Assembly: GCA_035631315.1 (NCBI GenBank)
Contig: DASQIZ010000069.1
Coordinates: 1-64,000 of the forward strand
Direction: 5' to 3'
Source: 40CM-2-70-7 sp035631315
GTDB taxonomy: Bacteria > Gemmatimonadota > Gemmatimonadetes > Gemmatimonadales > GWC2-71-9
Length of the DNA stretch: 64,000 nt
Below, piece by piece: positions 24,857 through 34,691 of the stretch; positions within the stretch are counted from its first letter, which is position 1, and every line of letters starts with the position of its first letter. The notes under the pieces were generated by a model that saw nothing but the letters and a program-made list of their open reading frames with translations, was not told the origin of the DNA and made no database searches. The translations under genes were made by a program, and so were the position numbers.

Positions 24857-25606
24857 CTAGGGGGCGCCAGTTCGCACAAGTTGTGCCCAGCCATCGGGTT
24901 CCAGCGAGGCGCCGCCCACCAAAACGCCGTCGACTTCGGCCTCTCCCAGGAGGGCAGCGATGTTTCCGAGGTTCACGCTCCCACCATAGAGGATCTGGGG
25001 GCGCTGAGCGCCATGCCCGGAGAGCCACTTCCTGATCTCCCGGTGGACCTCCCCGGCGTCCTGCGGGGTTGCGTTCCGTCCCGTTCCGATGGCCCATACC
25101 GGCTCATAGGCCAGCACGACCTTTTGCACGTCAGCGGCACCGAGACCGTCCAAGGCGCCCGCCAATTGTCTGGTGACCACGGTGAGCGTATTCCCCGCCT
25201 CCCGCTCCTTCAACTCCTCCCCGACGCACAGCATCGGCGTCAGACCCGCGGCGAGCGCCGCCCGCACCTTCTTCGCGGTATCCGCATCGGTCTCGCCGAA
25301 GATCTTCCGGCGCTCGGAGTGACCGACCAGCGTGGCGCGAGCGCCCGCCTGCGACACGATTCCGGCGGATTGGGCGCCCGTGTAGGCGCCCTTCGGGTCC
25401 CAGTGAATGTCCTGGGCGCCGACGCGAATGTCGCTCCGGCCCTGCACGGCACCCGCCACCGCCTCCAGCGACGCGGCAGGCGGAAAAAACCAGACTTCAC
25501 GTCCGGGAATGGGAGCCGACTTGGCGAGAAAGGTGGCGCAGTACGCCCGGGCATCGGTCGGCCCGAGGTGCATCTTCCAGTTTGCCGCAAAGAGCAGTTG
25601 CTTCAC
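24857..25606 (-). CDS. tpiA: Triosephosphate isomerase
   Basis: 249 residues, GTG start overlapping the pgk stop (GTGA). Interconverts dihydroxyacetone phosphate and glyceraldehyde 3-phosphate in glycolysis. Seen: AANWKMHLG (catalytic Lys), GHSERRKIFGE (catalytic His), AYEPVWAIGTGRNA (catalytic Glu and flexible loop 6) and ILYGGSVNLGN (phosphate loop). Full length. Part of gap-pgk-tpiA. Confidence 0.96.
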   Translation of the reverse strand: MKQLLFAANWKMHLGPTDARAYCATFLAKSAPIPGREVWFFPPAASLEAVAGAVQGRSDIRVGAQDIHWDPKGAYTGAQSAGIVSQAGARATLVGHSERRKIFGETDADTAKKVRAALAAGLTPMLCVGEELKEREAGNTLTVVTRQLAGALDGLGAADVQKVVLAYEPVWAIGTGRNATPQDAGEVHREIRKWLSGHGAQRPQILYGGSVNLGNIAALLGEAEVDGVLVGGASLEPDGWAQLVRTGAP

Positions 25607-26783
25607 GCGCCTTCGAGCGCAACGACGCCGGGGAGGGGCTTTCCTTCCAGAAACTCGAGGGACGCGCCGCCACCGGTCGAGACGTGCGAGAGCTTGTCCT
25701 CAAGACCGGCGACCGCGGCCGCCGAATCACCGCCACCGACGATGGTGACGGCCCCCTTGGCTCCCGCTTCGACCAGCGCATTCGCGACCGCGCGTGTGCC
25801 CGCATCGAATGGCGGCGTCTCGAAAACGCCCATCGGACCGTTCCAGAGCACCGTCTTGGCCTTGAGGATCCGGGCCCGGAAGTCCGCGGCCGTCGCCTGA
25901 TCGATGTCATAGACTGCCCATCCGGCGGGAATCGCGTCCGACGCGACACTCTTCCGCTCCGCCGACCGATCGAGTGCGGGCGCGATCACCGCGCCGCGGG
26001 GGAGAATGAGCTTCTTCCCGGCCTTCGTCAGGAGGGCCTTGGCGAGATCGATCCGGTCCCGTTCCACGAGGGACGACCCGATCTCAAAACCCATCGCGGC
26101 GAAGAACGTGCAAGCCATCGCGCCGCCGATCAGCACTTCGTCGACGCGCGGGAGGAGCGACTCGATGACGTCAATCTTGCCCGAGATCTTCGCGCCGCCG
26201 AGCACCGCGACGAAGGGTCGCTTGGGAGACGCGAGCGCCTCGCCGAGGTACTTCAGCTCCTTCTGCATCAGGAATCCGGCCACCGCCGGCTTCAGGAGGT
26301 GCGCGACCGCTTCGGTAGAGCTGTGCGCGCGATGTGCCGACCCAAACGCGTCGTTCACGTAGAAGTCGCCGAGGGCGGCGAACGTCTTGGCGAGCTCCGG
26401 ATCATTTTTCTCCTCCCCGGGCCAGAAGCGCGTGTTCTCCACCAGCGCGACTCCGCCCCGGGGCATGCGCTTGGTCGCCGCCACGCCGGCCACGGGATCC
26501 GGGATGAACTCGACGGGTGCGCCGAGCAACTTCTCGAGCGTCGGGACGACCTGCGTGAGGGAGTATTGCGGGTCGGGGCCACCCTTCGGACGCCCCAGGT
26601 GTGAGAGGAGAACGACCCGGGCGCCGCCATCGCGGAGATACTTGATGGTGGGAAGCGCGGCCCGGATGCGCGTATCGTCCGTCACCGCGCCGTTCTTGAG
26701 CGGCACGTTGAAGTCGACCCGCACCAGTGCCCGCTTTCCGTCGAGCGCTTCCTTGGGGAGGTCGCTCAGCGCCCGCTTCGCCA

Positions 26784-26784
<1 letters not shown>
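25603..26784 (-). CDS. pgk: Phosphoglycerate kinase
   Basis: 393 residues. Transfers phosphate from 1,3-bisphosphoglycerate to ADP in glycolysis. Seen: KRALVRVDFNVPLKNG, SHLGRPKGG, the DAFGSAHRAHSS segment, VAVLGGAKISGKI, and the C-terminal GPMGVFE and GGGDSAAAV nucleotide motifs. GTG start at 26782-26784 shares a G with the gap stop (TAGTG). A longer upstream frame lies inside gap and is rejected. Confidence 0.96.
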
Positions 26785-27794
<1,010 letters not shown>

Positions 27795-27803
27795 CGCGCG
27801 CTC

Positions 27804-28526
27804 CTACGTGAAGTCGGGGATAACGGCGCGGCCGAATGTGATGGCCGCGATGTGAGTGGTGCCTGCTTGCGCCGCTGCGTGAGCTGCAGCCGCCAGCGTT
27901 GCGCCAGTCGTAAAGACGTCGTCGACCAGAACGAGTGCGGGCTGACCGCCACTCCGCACTCCGCGCTCGCCACTTCGCACTCGGAATGCCCCCGCCACGT
28001 TCGCCAGACGCGAGGCCGGTGTCAACGTGGTCTGTGTCTCGGTCTCACGCGCTCTGGTCAGCCACCCAGTCAACACTGGAATCCGCCACGCCGTTCCCAG
28101 CGCCCGCGCCAGCACTTCGCTCTGATTGTATCCGCGCCGCGCCAGTCGTTTCGGAGCGAGCGGGATGGGCACCAGCGCCGCGCCGGTCGGCGGCGCGGCC
28201 AGACGCCGGATCATCACGGCCGCGAGGTCCGCCGCGATGCGCGGGAGTCCTCCGTATTTCAGGGCGTGGACCGCCCGTCGGGCCGGCACGTCGAGCCAGA
28301 CGGCGGACCGGGCGCGCTCGAATGCCGGAACCCACTCGTGGCAGAGCCGGCACGGACCGAAGTGAGGCTCAGGTTGCCCGCAGCGGTCGCACCAGGGGGG
28401 CGACACGGCCCGCCAGCGATGACGACAGATGGCGCAGACGACGTCGTTGGCTTTCGGGAATGGCAGGAGGGCATGGCAGAGGAGGCATTCGGCGGGGAGA
28501 AAGAGCTGGGCCAGGGCTTCACGCAC
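27804..28526 (-). CDS. comF: ComF family phosphoribosyltransferase-like protein
   Basis: 240 residues, GTG start overlapping aroE by 8 bases. Seen: an N-terminal Cys pattern CLLC, CAIC, CDRC and CRLC that fits a zinc finger, HALKYGGLPRIAADL, RGYNQSEVLARALG, and the PRPP-binding loop LVLVDDVFTTGATLAAAA. The family is linked to DNA uptake in competent bacteria and to general DNA metabolism. No other competence genes are in the window, so the role here is open. Confidence 0.9.
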   Translation of the reverse strand: MREALAQLFLPAECLLCHALLPFPKANDVVCAICRHRWRAVSPPWCDRCGQPEPHFGPCRLCHEWVPAFERARSAVWLDVPARRAVHALKYGGLPRIAADLAAVMIRRLAAPPTGAALVPIPLAPKRLARRGYNQSEVLARALGTAWRIPVLTGWLTRARETETQTTLTPASRLANVAGAFRVRSGERGVRSGGQPALVLVDDVFTTGATLAAAAHAAAQAGTTHIAAITFGRAVIPDFT

Positions 28527-29340
28527 GAAGGGCGCGCTCCACGGCGGCCCGCATCACCTCCACCGGGGCATGCACGTCGGGAAAAAATCGCTCGAACGCG
28601 GCGGCACCTTGCGCCACCAACATCGCGCGCCCGTCACTCACCCGCCGGCCACCCTTCCCCAGCGCCTTGACCCACGCAGTGCCGCCGCGCCGGTACACGA
28701 GGTCGAGGACCACGGAGCTCTTCCCGACCTGCTCCGCCTGTAGTGGGAGCGGATCGTTCTCCCGGAGCCCGAGCGGCGTCGCGTTGATCACCACTTCGGC
28801 CGCACCATCAGGCTCGGGGCTCGCCTCGAGCGCAAGACTCTTCCTGGCCCACTCGACGAACCGCCGCGCGGTCTCGTGCATCCGGGACTTCACGTGGAGG
28901 ATGGCGCCCCGGTCGGCGGCGGCGGCCGCCACGGCACGCGCCGAGCCGCCCGTGCCAAGCACCAGCCATCGGCCGCCTCGCGCGACGCCGAGCTGGTCCA
29001 GCGCCTGCAAGACGCCGGCCACATCCGTGTTGTCTCCAACCAGCTCGCCGTGCTCCACCCAGAACGTATTGCACGCACCCGTGCGGGTGCACGCATCCGT
29101 TTTCCGCGCGACGTATCCCGCGGCTGCTTCCTTGTGCGGGACCGTGATGTTGCCGCCGGCGCCAACGGTGGTGAGTGCGGAGAGTACGGAGCCCAGCGCC
29201 TGGGCCGGGGTCCTCAACGCGACGTAAGTCCCGGGAATGCCGAGGGCATGCATCGCAGCGTTGTGCATGGCGGGAGACAGGGAGTGGGACACAGGATCTC
29301 CCACGATGGCGAGCAGCCGTGGGTCAGCGAGGGGAGCCAC
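28519..29340 (-). CDS. aroE: Shikimate dehydrogenase
   Basis: 273 residues, GTG start. Reduces 3-dehydroshikimate with NADPH in aromatic amino acid synthesis. Seen: substrate-binding GDPVSHSLSPAMHNAAM, catalytic Lys in GNITVPHKEAA, GDNTDVAGVLQAL (catalytic Asp), and the NADP loop LVLGTGGSARAVAAAA. The C-terminal GRAMLVAQGAAAFERFF is typical. Overlaps the phosphatase gene by 17 bases and comF by 8. Confidence 0.94.
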   Translation of the reverse strand: MAPLADPRLLAIVGDPVSHSLSPAMHNAAMHALGIPGTYVALRTPAQALGSVLSALTTVGAGGNITVPHKEAAAGYVARKTDACTRTGACNTFWVEHGELVGDNTDVAGVLQALDQLGVARGGRWLVLGTGGSARAVAAAAADRGAILHVKSRMHETARRFVEWARKSLALEASPEPDGAAEVVINATPLGLRENDPLPLQAEQVGKSSVVLDLVYRRGGTAWVKALGKGGRRVSDGRAMLVAQGAAAFERFFPDVHAPVEVMRAAVERALRA

Positions 29341-29800
29341 CGGCGGCCTCCCGGGCCAGCCGTTCGACCACGGCGGTGATCAGCGCGTCCAGCTCCGCGC
29401 ACGTCTCGCGATAGACCTCGAGGTCTCCGCCGAAGGGGTCACTCACCTCGGCGTCGCCGGACCGGCCCGCGAACTCCCCGAGCACGAACACCCGGCCGTC
29501 GCCACCCAGCTCATCCACCCGCGCGCGATGGTGGCGCGCCATGGTGAGGATGAGATCCGACTCCTCCACGAGCTCGCGCGTAAGCAGCCGGGCACGGTGA
29601 CTGGAGAGATCGAGGCCACGCTCCAGCGCCACGAGGTAAGCGCCTTCGGAGGCGGGCGCGCCGTCCCACGCCCCCGTCCCCGCCGACGAGACATCCATGT
29701 GGTTCAGCTCACGGTCCTTGAGGGCCTTGGTGAGCAGCGCCGCGGCGAGGGGACTGCGGCAGATATTCCCGGTGCACACGAGGAGGACGCGCTTGGTCAT
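29324..29800 (-). CDS. Low-molecular-weight protein-tyrosine phosphatase family protein
   Basis: 158 residues from the ATG at 29798-29800. Seen: the P-loop VLLVCTGNICRSPLAAALL (Cys-x5-Arg nucleophile loop) and the general-acid SDPFGGD near residue 125. Could dephosphorylate tyrosine-phosphorylated proteins or act on arginine-phosphate; the loop alone does not decide (Thr after the Cys, as here, is also found in protein-arginine phosphatases such as YwlE). It follows tsaC, a pairing also seen in Firmicutes with ywlE near ywlC. Overlaps tsaC by ATGA. Confidence 0.88.
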   Translation of the reverse strand: MTKRVLLVCTGNICRSPLAAALLTKALKDRELNHMDVSSAGTGAWDGAPASEGAYLVALERGLDLSSHRARLLTRELVEESDLILTMARHHRARVDELGGDGRVFVLGEFAGRSGDAEVSDPFGGDLEVYRETCAELDALITAVVERLAREAAGGSPR

Positions 29801-30453
29801 GGGGCCAGTGCTCCGACCGCCGCGCGCAGCTCCGCCCGGGACAACGCACCAGGGCGAACCAGCCGGGGAGTCGGAGTCGTGCAATCGACCACGGTGGAGG
29901 GCGGCCGGTTCCCGAGCACGCCCCCGTCCAGCACCAGGAGCCGGCCATCCTTCACGGCCGTGGCGAAGTCCCGGACGATCGCGGCCGCACCGGGTTCCGG
30001 GGGCTGGCCCGGCAGGTTGGCGGAGGTGGACGTCAACGGCTCACCGAGATGCGCCACCAGGGCGGCGATGAGCGGGTGCGATGTCCACCGCACCGCGATC
30101 CCTCCTTCCGGGCCGCGCAGCAGATCGGGGAGCCGGCCACTGCCGCCGGGCAGCACGAGCGTGATTGGCCCCGGCCAGAACGCACGAGCCAACGCGTCCG
30201 CCGCGTCGCTGAACGCCAGCCCATACGACTCGGCCATCTCGCGGTTCGACACGAGCAGCAGGAAGGGCTTTCCGGGTTCGCGGCCTTTGAGCTGCGACAG
30301 CGCGTTCACCGGCTCCGCGCGGGCGACGGAGCCCAGTCCGTAGACGGTCTCTGTCGGATACGCGAGCAATCCGCCGGAGCGCACATGCGCCGCTACCCGG
30401 GGCGTCGAGGACGAGGCGCTCTGGAGTGAATCGAAGGGCACTACACCGGTCAT
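29797..30453 (-). CDS. tsaC: L-threonylcarbamoyladenylate synthase (YrdC/Sua5 domain)
   Basis: 218 residues. Makes threonylcarbamoyl-AMP for the t6A37 modification of ANN-decoding tRNAs. Seen: GGLLAYPTETVYGLGSVA at the start of the YrdC domain, LSQLKGREPGKPFLLLV (Lys-Arg-Lys substrate site), WPGPITLVLPG, and EPLTSTSANLPGQP. Ends without the extra Sua5 domain, so it is the short TsaC form with a small tail. ATGA overlaps on both sides with ispD and the phosphatase. Confidence 0.93.
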   Translation of the reverse strand: MTGVVPFDSLQSASSSTPRVAAHVRSGGLLAYPTETVYGLGSVARAEPVNALSQLKGREPGKPFLLLVSNREMAESYGLAFSDAADALARAFWPGPITLVLPGGSGRLPDLLRGPEGGIAVRWTSHPLIAALVAHLGEPLTSTSANLPGQPPEPGAAAIVRDFATAVKDGRLLVLDGGVLGNRPPSTVVDCTTPTPRLVRPGALSRAELRAAVGALAP

Positions 30454-31157
30454 CGCAGCTCACGAGCGAGGGCGTCGGCGATCCGGAAATCGTCGGGTGT
30501 GGTCACCTTGAAGTTATGCGGAGTATCGGGCACCACGTCTACGGGGAACCCGGCGCGCTCACACAGTTCCCCATCGTCGGTCGGAGGGGGGTCCGCCAGC
30601 TTGAGGCGGTTGAAGGCTTCCAGGAGCATGGTTCGCGGGAACCCCTGAGGTGTCTGCGCGCGCCAGAGTCCATTCCGGGGAACGGTCCGGGTCACGCGGG
30701 CCTCTCCCGACACTTCCTTGACCGTGTCCGACAGCGGGACCGCCGCCACCGCCCCCACCCCGCTCCGCGCCCGGGCGATCACCGCGTCGATCGTCGTCCG
30801 GCTGGGAAAGGGACGGGCCGCGTCGTGGACCAGGATGAAACGGCAGTCGGCCCGCAGTGCTTTCACGCCCGAGCGCACCGAGTCGGTCCGGCTCTCTCCA
30901 CCGCGGGCGAGGATCAGCCGGTCCCCCGTCACCTTCGCGAGCCACTCGGGGGGATGTTCGACGAACGCCCGGGGCAGTACGACGGACACCTGCGACACCT
31001 CAGGGTGCGACGTGAAGGGGCGCAGGGCGCGCAGGAGCATCGGGATGCCGAGGATGGGGCGGAACTGCTTGGGCTCTCCGGGACCTGCCCGGAGCCCTGC
31101 ACCAGCCGCGACGATGACGGCGCCGACGTCAGGCGGCGAGGCGCCGGGCGAGCTCAC
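30450..31157 (-). CDS. ispD: 2-C-methyl-D-erythritol 4-phosphate cytidylyltransferase
   Basis: 235 residues. Second pathway-specific step of the MEP route to isoprenoids: couples CTP and MEP. Seen: VGAVIVAAGAGLRAG then EPKQF (CTP-binding loop), LARGGESRTDSVRSG, VHDAARPF (catalytic region), and TPQGFPRTMLLEAF, TDDGELCERAG. GTG at 31155-31157 is the nearest usable start and lies 29 bases inside radA; no start codon exists between it and the conserved domain. Confidence 0.92.
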   Translation of the reverse strand: MSSPGASPPDVGAVIVAAGAGLRAGPGEPKQFRPILGIPMLLRALRPFTSHPEVSQVSVVLPRAFVEHPPEWLAKVTGDRLILARGGESRTDSVRSGVKALRADCRFILVHDAARPFPSRTTIDAVIARARSGVGAVAAVPLSDTVKEVSGEARVTRTVPRNGLWRAQTPQGFPRTMLLEAFNRLKLADPPPTDDGELCERAGFPVDVVPDTPHNFKVTTPDDFRIADALARELR

Positions 31158-32496
31158 CAATGTGCTCCAGACCGATGACGTCGAGCCCGTCCACGCGCAC
31201 GCGGGACCGCGCCGACAGGAAGGCCCGCCGGAATCCCTGACGACTCGCTTCGGCCAAGCGGCGTTCGATTCCGGCCACGGGGCGGATCTCGCCACCCAAT
31301 CCCACTTCGCCGAGAAAGAGGGCGTCGGCGGGCGCGGGGCGGTCGTGAATGCTCGACACGAGTGCGGCGGTGACGGCGAGGTCGGTCGAGGGCTCCAGGA
31401 GGCGAACCCCGCCCGTCACATTGACGAAGACATCGAGATCGGAGAATGGGAGCCCGCCGCGACGCTCGAGGACGGCGAGCAGCACGGCGAGGCGGCGCTG
31501 ATCGAATCCGGTTGCGACCCGCTGCGGCGTGCCGAACCCGGCCTTGGAGGCGAGTGCCTGGATCTCGACCAGCAGCGGGCGCGTCCCTTCCATCAGCGCC
31601 GTGACCGCGGACCCGGATACGCCGGTTTGCCGGCCGGCGAGGAACAGGGCAGCGGGATCGGGGACCGCTTCCAGTCCCGACGCCGTCATGCGGAAGACGC
31701 CGATCTCGTCCACGGATCCGAAGCGGTTCTTCACGGCACGGAGAATCCGGTGGTCGAGTGTCGCTTCGCCTTCGAAGTAGAGCACGGTGTCGACGATGTG
31801 TTCGAGGGTGCGCGGACCGGCGATACCGCCGCCCTTCGTGACGTGCCCGACGAGCACCACCGCGGGCCCCGCGTCCTTGGCGAACCGCATCATGCGCGCG
31901 GCGCACTCACGGACTTGCCCGACGTTGCCGGGAGCGCCTTCCAACTCGTCTGTGTACGTGGTCTGAATCGAATCGACGAAGACGACCTGTGCGTTCAGCG
32001 CGGCGGCGTGGGCGACGAACGACTCGAGGCGCGTTTCGCCGAGGGCGTGCACCGCGTGGGCGTCGGCGCCCAGACGGTCGGCGCGGAGTCGAAGTTGATC
32101 CGGGGACTCTTCGCCGGAGACGTACATCGTGCGGATGCCGTTCTTCTCGAGCTGGGCGGCGGCCTGCAGCAGGAGCGTCGACTTGCCGATCCCCGGCTCG
32201 CCACCAACCAGGACGAGGGACCCGGGGACGATCCCGCCACCGAGGACAAAGTCGAACTCGGCGATGCCGGTTTTCCAGCGTTCACGGCTGTTTCCGACGA
32301 CGTCACCCAGGCGGGTCGGAGAGGTTCCGGCGAGGAGCGACGGCTGACGCCTGACGTCCGCAGCCTGACGTCGTTTCTCGGCCATCGGCTCCTCGACCAG
32401 CGAATTCCACGCACTGCACGAATCACAGCGCCCCGCCCATTTCGGCTGCTCGGCGCCGCACTCGGTACAGCGAAATACCGAGCGGGCCTTAGCCAC
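31129..32496 (-). CDS. radA: DNA repair protein RadA
   Basis: 455 residues. A DnaB-like/RecA-fold ATPase that drives branch migration in recombination repair. Seen: an N-terminal zinc finger CTECG...CDSC, Walker A GGEPGIGKSTLLLQAA near residue 95, the RadA-specific KNRFGSVDEIG motif near 250, and a Lon-like C-terminal domain (FVNVTGGVRL, GEVGLGGEIRPV). GTG start at 32494-32496, preceded by a GGGGGAAG ribosome site, overlaps the dnaB end by 8 bases. Placement after dnaB fits a replication/repair group. Confidence 0.94.
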   Translation of the reverse strand: MAKARSVFRCTECGAEQPKWAGRCDSCSAWNSLVEEPMAEKRRQAADVRRQPSLLAGTSPTRLGDVVGNSRERWKTGIAEFDFVLGGGIVPGSLVLVGGEPGIGKSTLLLQAAAQLEKNGIRTMYVSGEESPDQLRLRADRLGADAHAVHALGETRLESFVAHAAALNAQVVFVDSIQTTYTDELEGAPGNVGQVRECAARMMRFAKDAGPAVVLVGHVTKGGGIAGPRTLEHIVDTVLYFEGEATLDHRILRAVKNRFGSVDEIGVFRMTASGLEAVPDPAALFLAGRQTGVSGSAVTALMEGTRPLLVEIQALASKAGFGTPQRVATGFDQRRLAVLLAVLERRGGLPFSDLDVFVNVTGGVRLLEPSTDLAVTAALVSSIHDRPAPADALFLGEVGLGGEIRPVAGIERRLAEASRQGFRRAFLSARSRVRVDGLDVIGLEHIGELARRLAA

Positions 32497-33910
32497 CAAG
32501 CACTTCCCCCGGAGGCCCGCCACTCCGTTCCGTGTAGTTGTCGAAGCGCGTGTATTCCTTCTTGAAGTACAGCTTCACGGTGCCGGTGGGCCCGTTCCGC
32601 TGCTTTCCGACGATCAGCTCGGCCAGCCCTTCGATGTTCTCGTCCGTCTTGGGATCCACCGGGCCATCGTAGAACTCCTGGCGGTAGATGAAACAGACCA
32701 GGTCGGCGTCCTGCTCGATGGCGCCGGATTCGCGGAGGTCCGACAGCTGAGGCCTGCGGTGTTCCCCGCCCCGCTGCTCCGGCGCCCGCGACAGCTGCGA
32801 AAGCGCCAGGACGGGGACGTTCAGCTCCTTGGCCAGCGCCTTGAGCGCCCGAGAGATGTACGAGATCTCCTGCTGGCGGCTCTCTACGTTGGTCGGGCCG
32901 GCCATCAGCTGCAGATAGTCCACCACCACGAGCCCGATGTCATGCTCAGCCTTGAGGCGCCGTGCCTTCGAGCGCATGGCGAGGGGCGTCAGAGCCGCGG
33001 AGTCGTCGATCCAGATGGGCGCGGTGCCAAGGAGGCCGGCCGCGCGGGCGAGCTTGGGATAGTCGTCGTCCCGGAGGGCGCCGCGCCGGAGCCGTTGGGC
33101 ATCGACGAGACCTTCGGAGCACAGGAGCCGCTGGACCAGCGCGTCCTTCGACATTTCCAGTGAGAAGATCGCCGTGCCGATGTTGTGCTCGATCGCGGCG
33201 TGCTGCACCACGTTGAGCACGAACGCTGTCTTGCCCATCGAGGGGCGCGCCGCGATGATGACGAGATCAGCCTTCTGGAATCCGGCGGTCAGCCGATCCA
33301 GATCGACGAATCCGGATGCGACGCCGGTCACCGCGCCGGCACCGGCCTGCAGCTGCTCGATGCGCTCCATGGCGGGCCACACCAGCTCCTTCAGCCGGCT
33401 GAATTCCTCGGAGCGGCGGAGCTGGGCTACCTGGAAGACGCGGTGCTCGGCGTTGTCCAGCACCTCGCTCGACTCGGAGCCCGAATCGTAGACGTCCTGA
33501 ATAATCTCCGTCGCCGCTTCCACCAGACGGCGGAGCACGGCCTTGTCGCGGACAATCCTGGCGTGATAAGTGACGTTCGCGGCGGTGGGTACCACATCGA
33601 TGAGCGCGCCGACGTATTCCATTCCGCCGATGCGGTCGAGATCGCCGCGCCGCGTCAGCTCGTCGCCGAGCGTGACGGGATCGATGACCTCACGCTTCTC
33701 GGTGAGGCTGGACATCGCGCGGAACAGCACGCGATGGGCCTCCCGGTAGAACATGGTGTCGTCCAGCACCTCGACCGCCGACAGCGCCGCGTCCTGCGAC
33801 AGCATCATCGCACAGAGCACGGCTTGTTCGGCTTCGTTGCTCCAGGGCGGTTGCCGTCCGCCGAAGGTACGGTCAGGCGTCGAGGAGACGGCGGGCGAAG
33901 CGGACGTCAT
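32489..33910 (-). CDS. dnaB: Replicative DNA helicase
   Basis: 473 residues. Ring helicase that opens the replication fork. Seen: N-terminal domain starting PPWSNEAEQAVLCAMMLSQ, RecA-fold domain with Walker A ARPSMGKTAFVLNV near residue 215, GTAIFSLEMSKDALVQRLL, VVDYLQLMAGP (Walker B) and LSQLSRAPEQR. No intein. ATG at 33908-33910 lies 38 bases inside udg; no alternative start exists before the conserved N-terminus, so the overlap seems real. Confidence 0.96.
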   Translation of the reverse strand: MTSASPAVSSTPDRTFGGRQPPWSNEAEQAVLCAMMLSQDAALSAVEVLDDTMFYREAHRVLFRAMSSLTEKREVIDPVTLGDELTRRGDLDRIGGMEYVGALIDVVPTAANVTYHARIVRDKAVLRRLVEAATEIIQDVYDSGSESSEVLDNAEHRVFQVAQLRRSEEFSRLKELVWPAMERIEQLQAGAGAVTGVASGFVDLDRLTAGFQKADLVIIAARPSMGKTAFVLNVVQHAAIEHNIGTAIFSLEMSKDALVQRLLCSEGLVDAQRLRRGALRDDDYPKLARAAGLLGTAPIWIDDSAALTPLAMRSKARRLKAEHDIGLVVVDYLQLMAGPTNVESRQQEISYISRALKALAKELNVPVLALSQLSRAPEQRGGEHRRPQLSDLRESGAIEQDADLVCFIYRQEFYDGPVDPKTDENIEGLAELIVGKQRNGPTGTVKLYFKKEYTRFDNYTERSGGPPGEVLGG

Positions 33911-34691
33911 CCCAGGTCGGTTTCTTCCAATTCGGGTTTCTGAGCAGTGCGGCCGGGTGGTATGTCACCACGACGGGAATTCCCCGGAAACGATGCACCT
34001 TATTTCGCATCGCGCCTAGTGCCTGCTTGGCGTCGAGCAAACTCTGCGCCGCGGTCCCACCCATTGCCAAAATCACTTTGGGTCGAACCAGGCCGATCTG
34101 GCGCCAGAGGTACGGCAGGCAGGAGGAGATTTCGTCGAACTGCGGCACGCGATTTTCCGGCGGCCGGCACTTCACGATATTGCAGATGTATACCTGCTCT
34201 CGTGGCAGCTGAATCGCCGCGAGAATCTTCGTCAACAATTCCCCCGCCTGTCCCACGAACGGACGGCCCGTTTCATCCTCGGTTCGTCCGGGCCCTTCCC
34301 CGACCACCATCAGGCGCGCATCCTCCGCTCCCTCTCCGGGAACGGTGTTTGTCCGCGTCTCGCAGAGACGGCACTTTTGGCACTCTTTGACGAGCGTGGC
34401 CACGGCGGCCAGGCTCGGCGCCTCGCGGATCGGGTCCTTGGTGAACAGGTCGCCGGCGGGGGGATCGTAGATGATGCCGGGGGGAGCAGCCGGCATCTCC
34501 TCACTCTTCGACCCCGGGCTTGCGCCCGGGGTTATGAACGGCGTGTCTGCCTTTGATAACCCCGGACGGGAGTCCGGGGTGTCTGGTGGCGGAAATGCGT
34601 TTCTCGGAATCACCACCTCGCCAGTCCCCAGCTTCTTCTGTTGTTCGAGATAGGCCCGCGCGAGCGCGCGCGGATCCCTGCCGTCAGTCAC
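33873..34691 (-). CDS. udg: Uracil-DNA glycosylase, family 4 ([4Fe-4S])
   Basis: 272 residues, GTG start overlapping the coaBC stop. Removes uracil from DNA. Seen: iron-sulfur ligands CQKC early in the core and later Cys in CNIVKC and SCLPYL, motif A GEGPGRTEDETGRPFVG, and motif B VTYHPAALLRNP with the catalytic-loop His. The family core is about 200 residues; here it is preceded by about 95 residues of low-complexity sequence. Residues 38-61 of that region (TPDSRPGL ... TPGASPGS) are encoded by two REP-like palindromes inserted in frame at 34511-34580. Next to dnaB and radA, forming a replication/repair block. Confidence 0.93.
   Translation of the reverse strand: MTDGRDPRALARAYLEQQKKLGTGEVVIPRNAFPPPDTPDSRPGLSKADTPFITPGASPGSKSEEMPAAPPGIIYDPPAGDLFTKDPIREAPSLAAVATLVKECQKCRLCETRTNTVPGEGAEDARLMVVGEGPGRTEDETGRPFVGQAGELLTKILAAIQLPREQVYICNIVKCRPPENRVPQFDEISSCLPYLWRQIGLVRPKVILAMGGTAAQSLLDAKQALGAMRNKVHRFRGIPVVVTYHPAALLRNPNWKKPTWDDVRFARRLLDA
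34511..34580. repeat. REP-like palindrome pair inserted within udg
   Basis: Two hairpins with perfect 9-base stems: ACCCCGGGC/GCCCGGGGT (34511-34532, loop TTGC) and ACCCCGGAC/GTCCGGGGT (34559-34580, loop GGGA). They are arranged as an inverted pair (GGGGTTAT at 34528-34535 facing ATAACCCC at 34556-34563), with GTGTCTG after each. The layout resembles bacterial interspersed mosaic elements. Both arms are translated without breaking the udg frame. Confidence 0.8.

Noticed and set aside
30718..32565. 615-codon plus-strand frame antisense to ispD and radA
   Set aside because: Translation is compositionally biased and motif-free; radA and ispD motifs on the other strand are complete.
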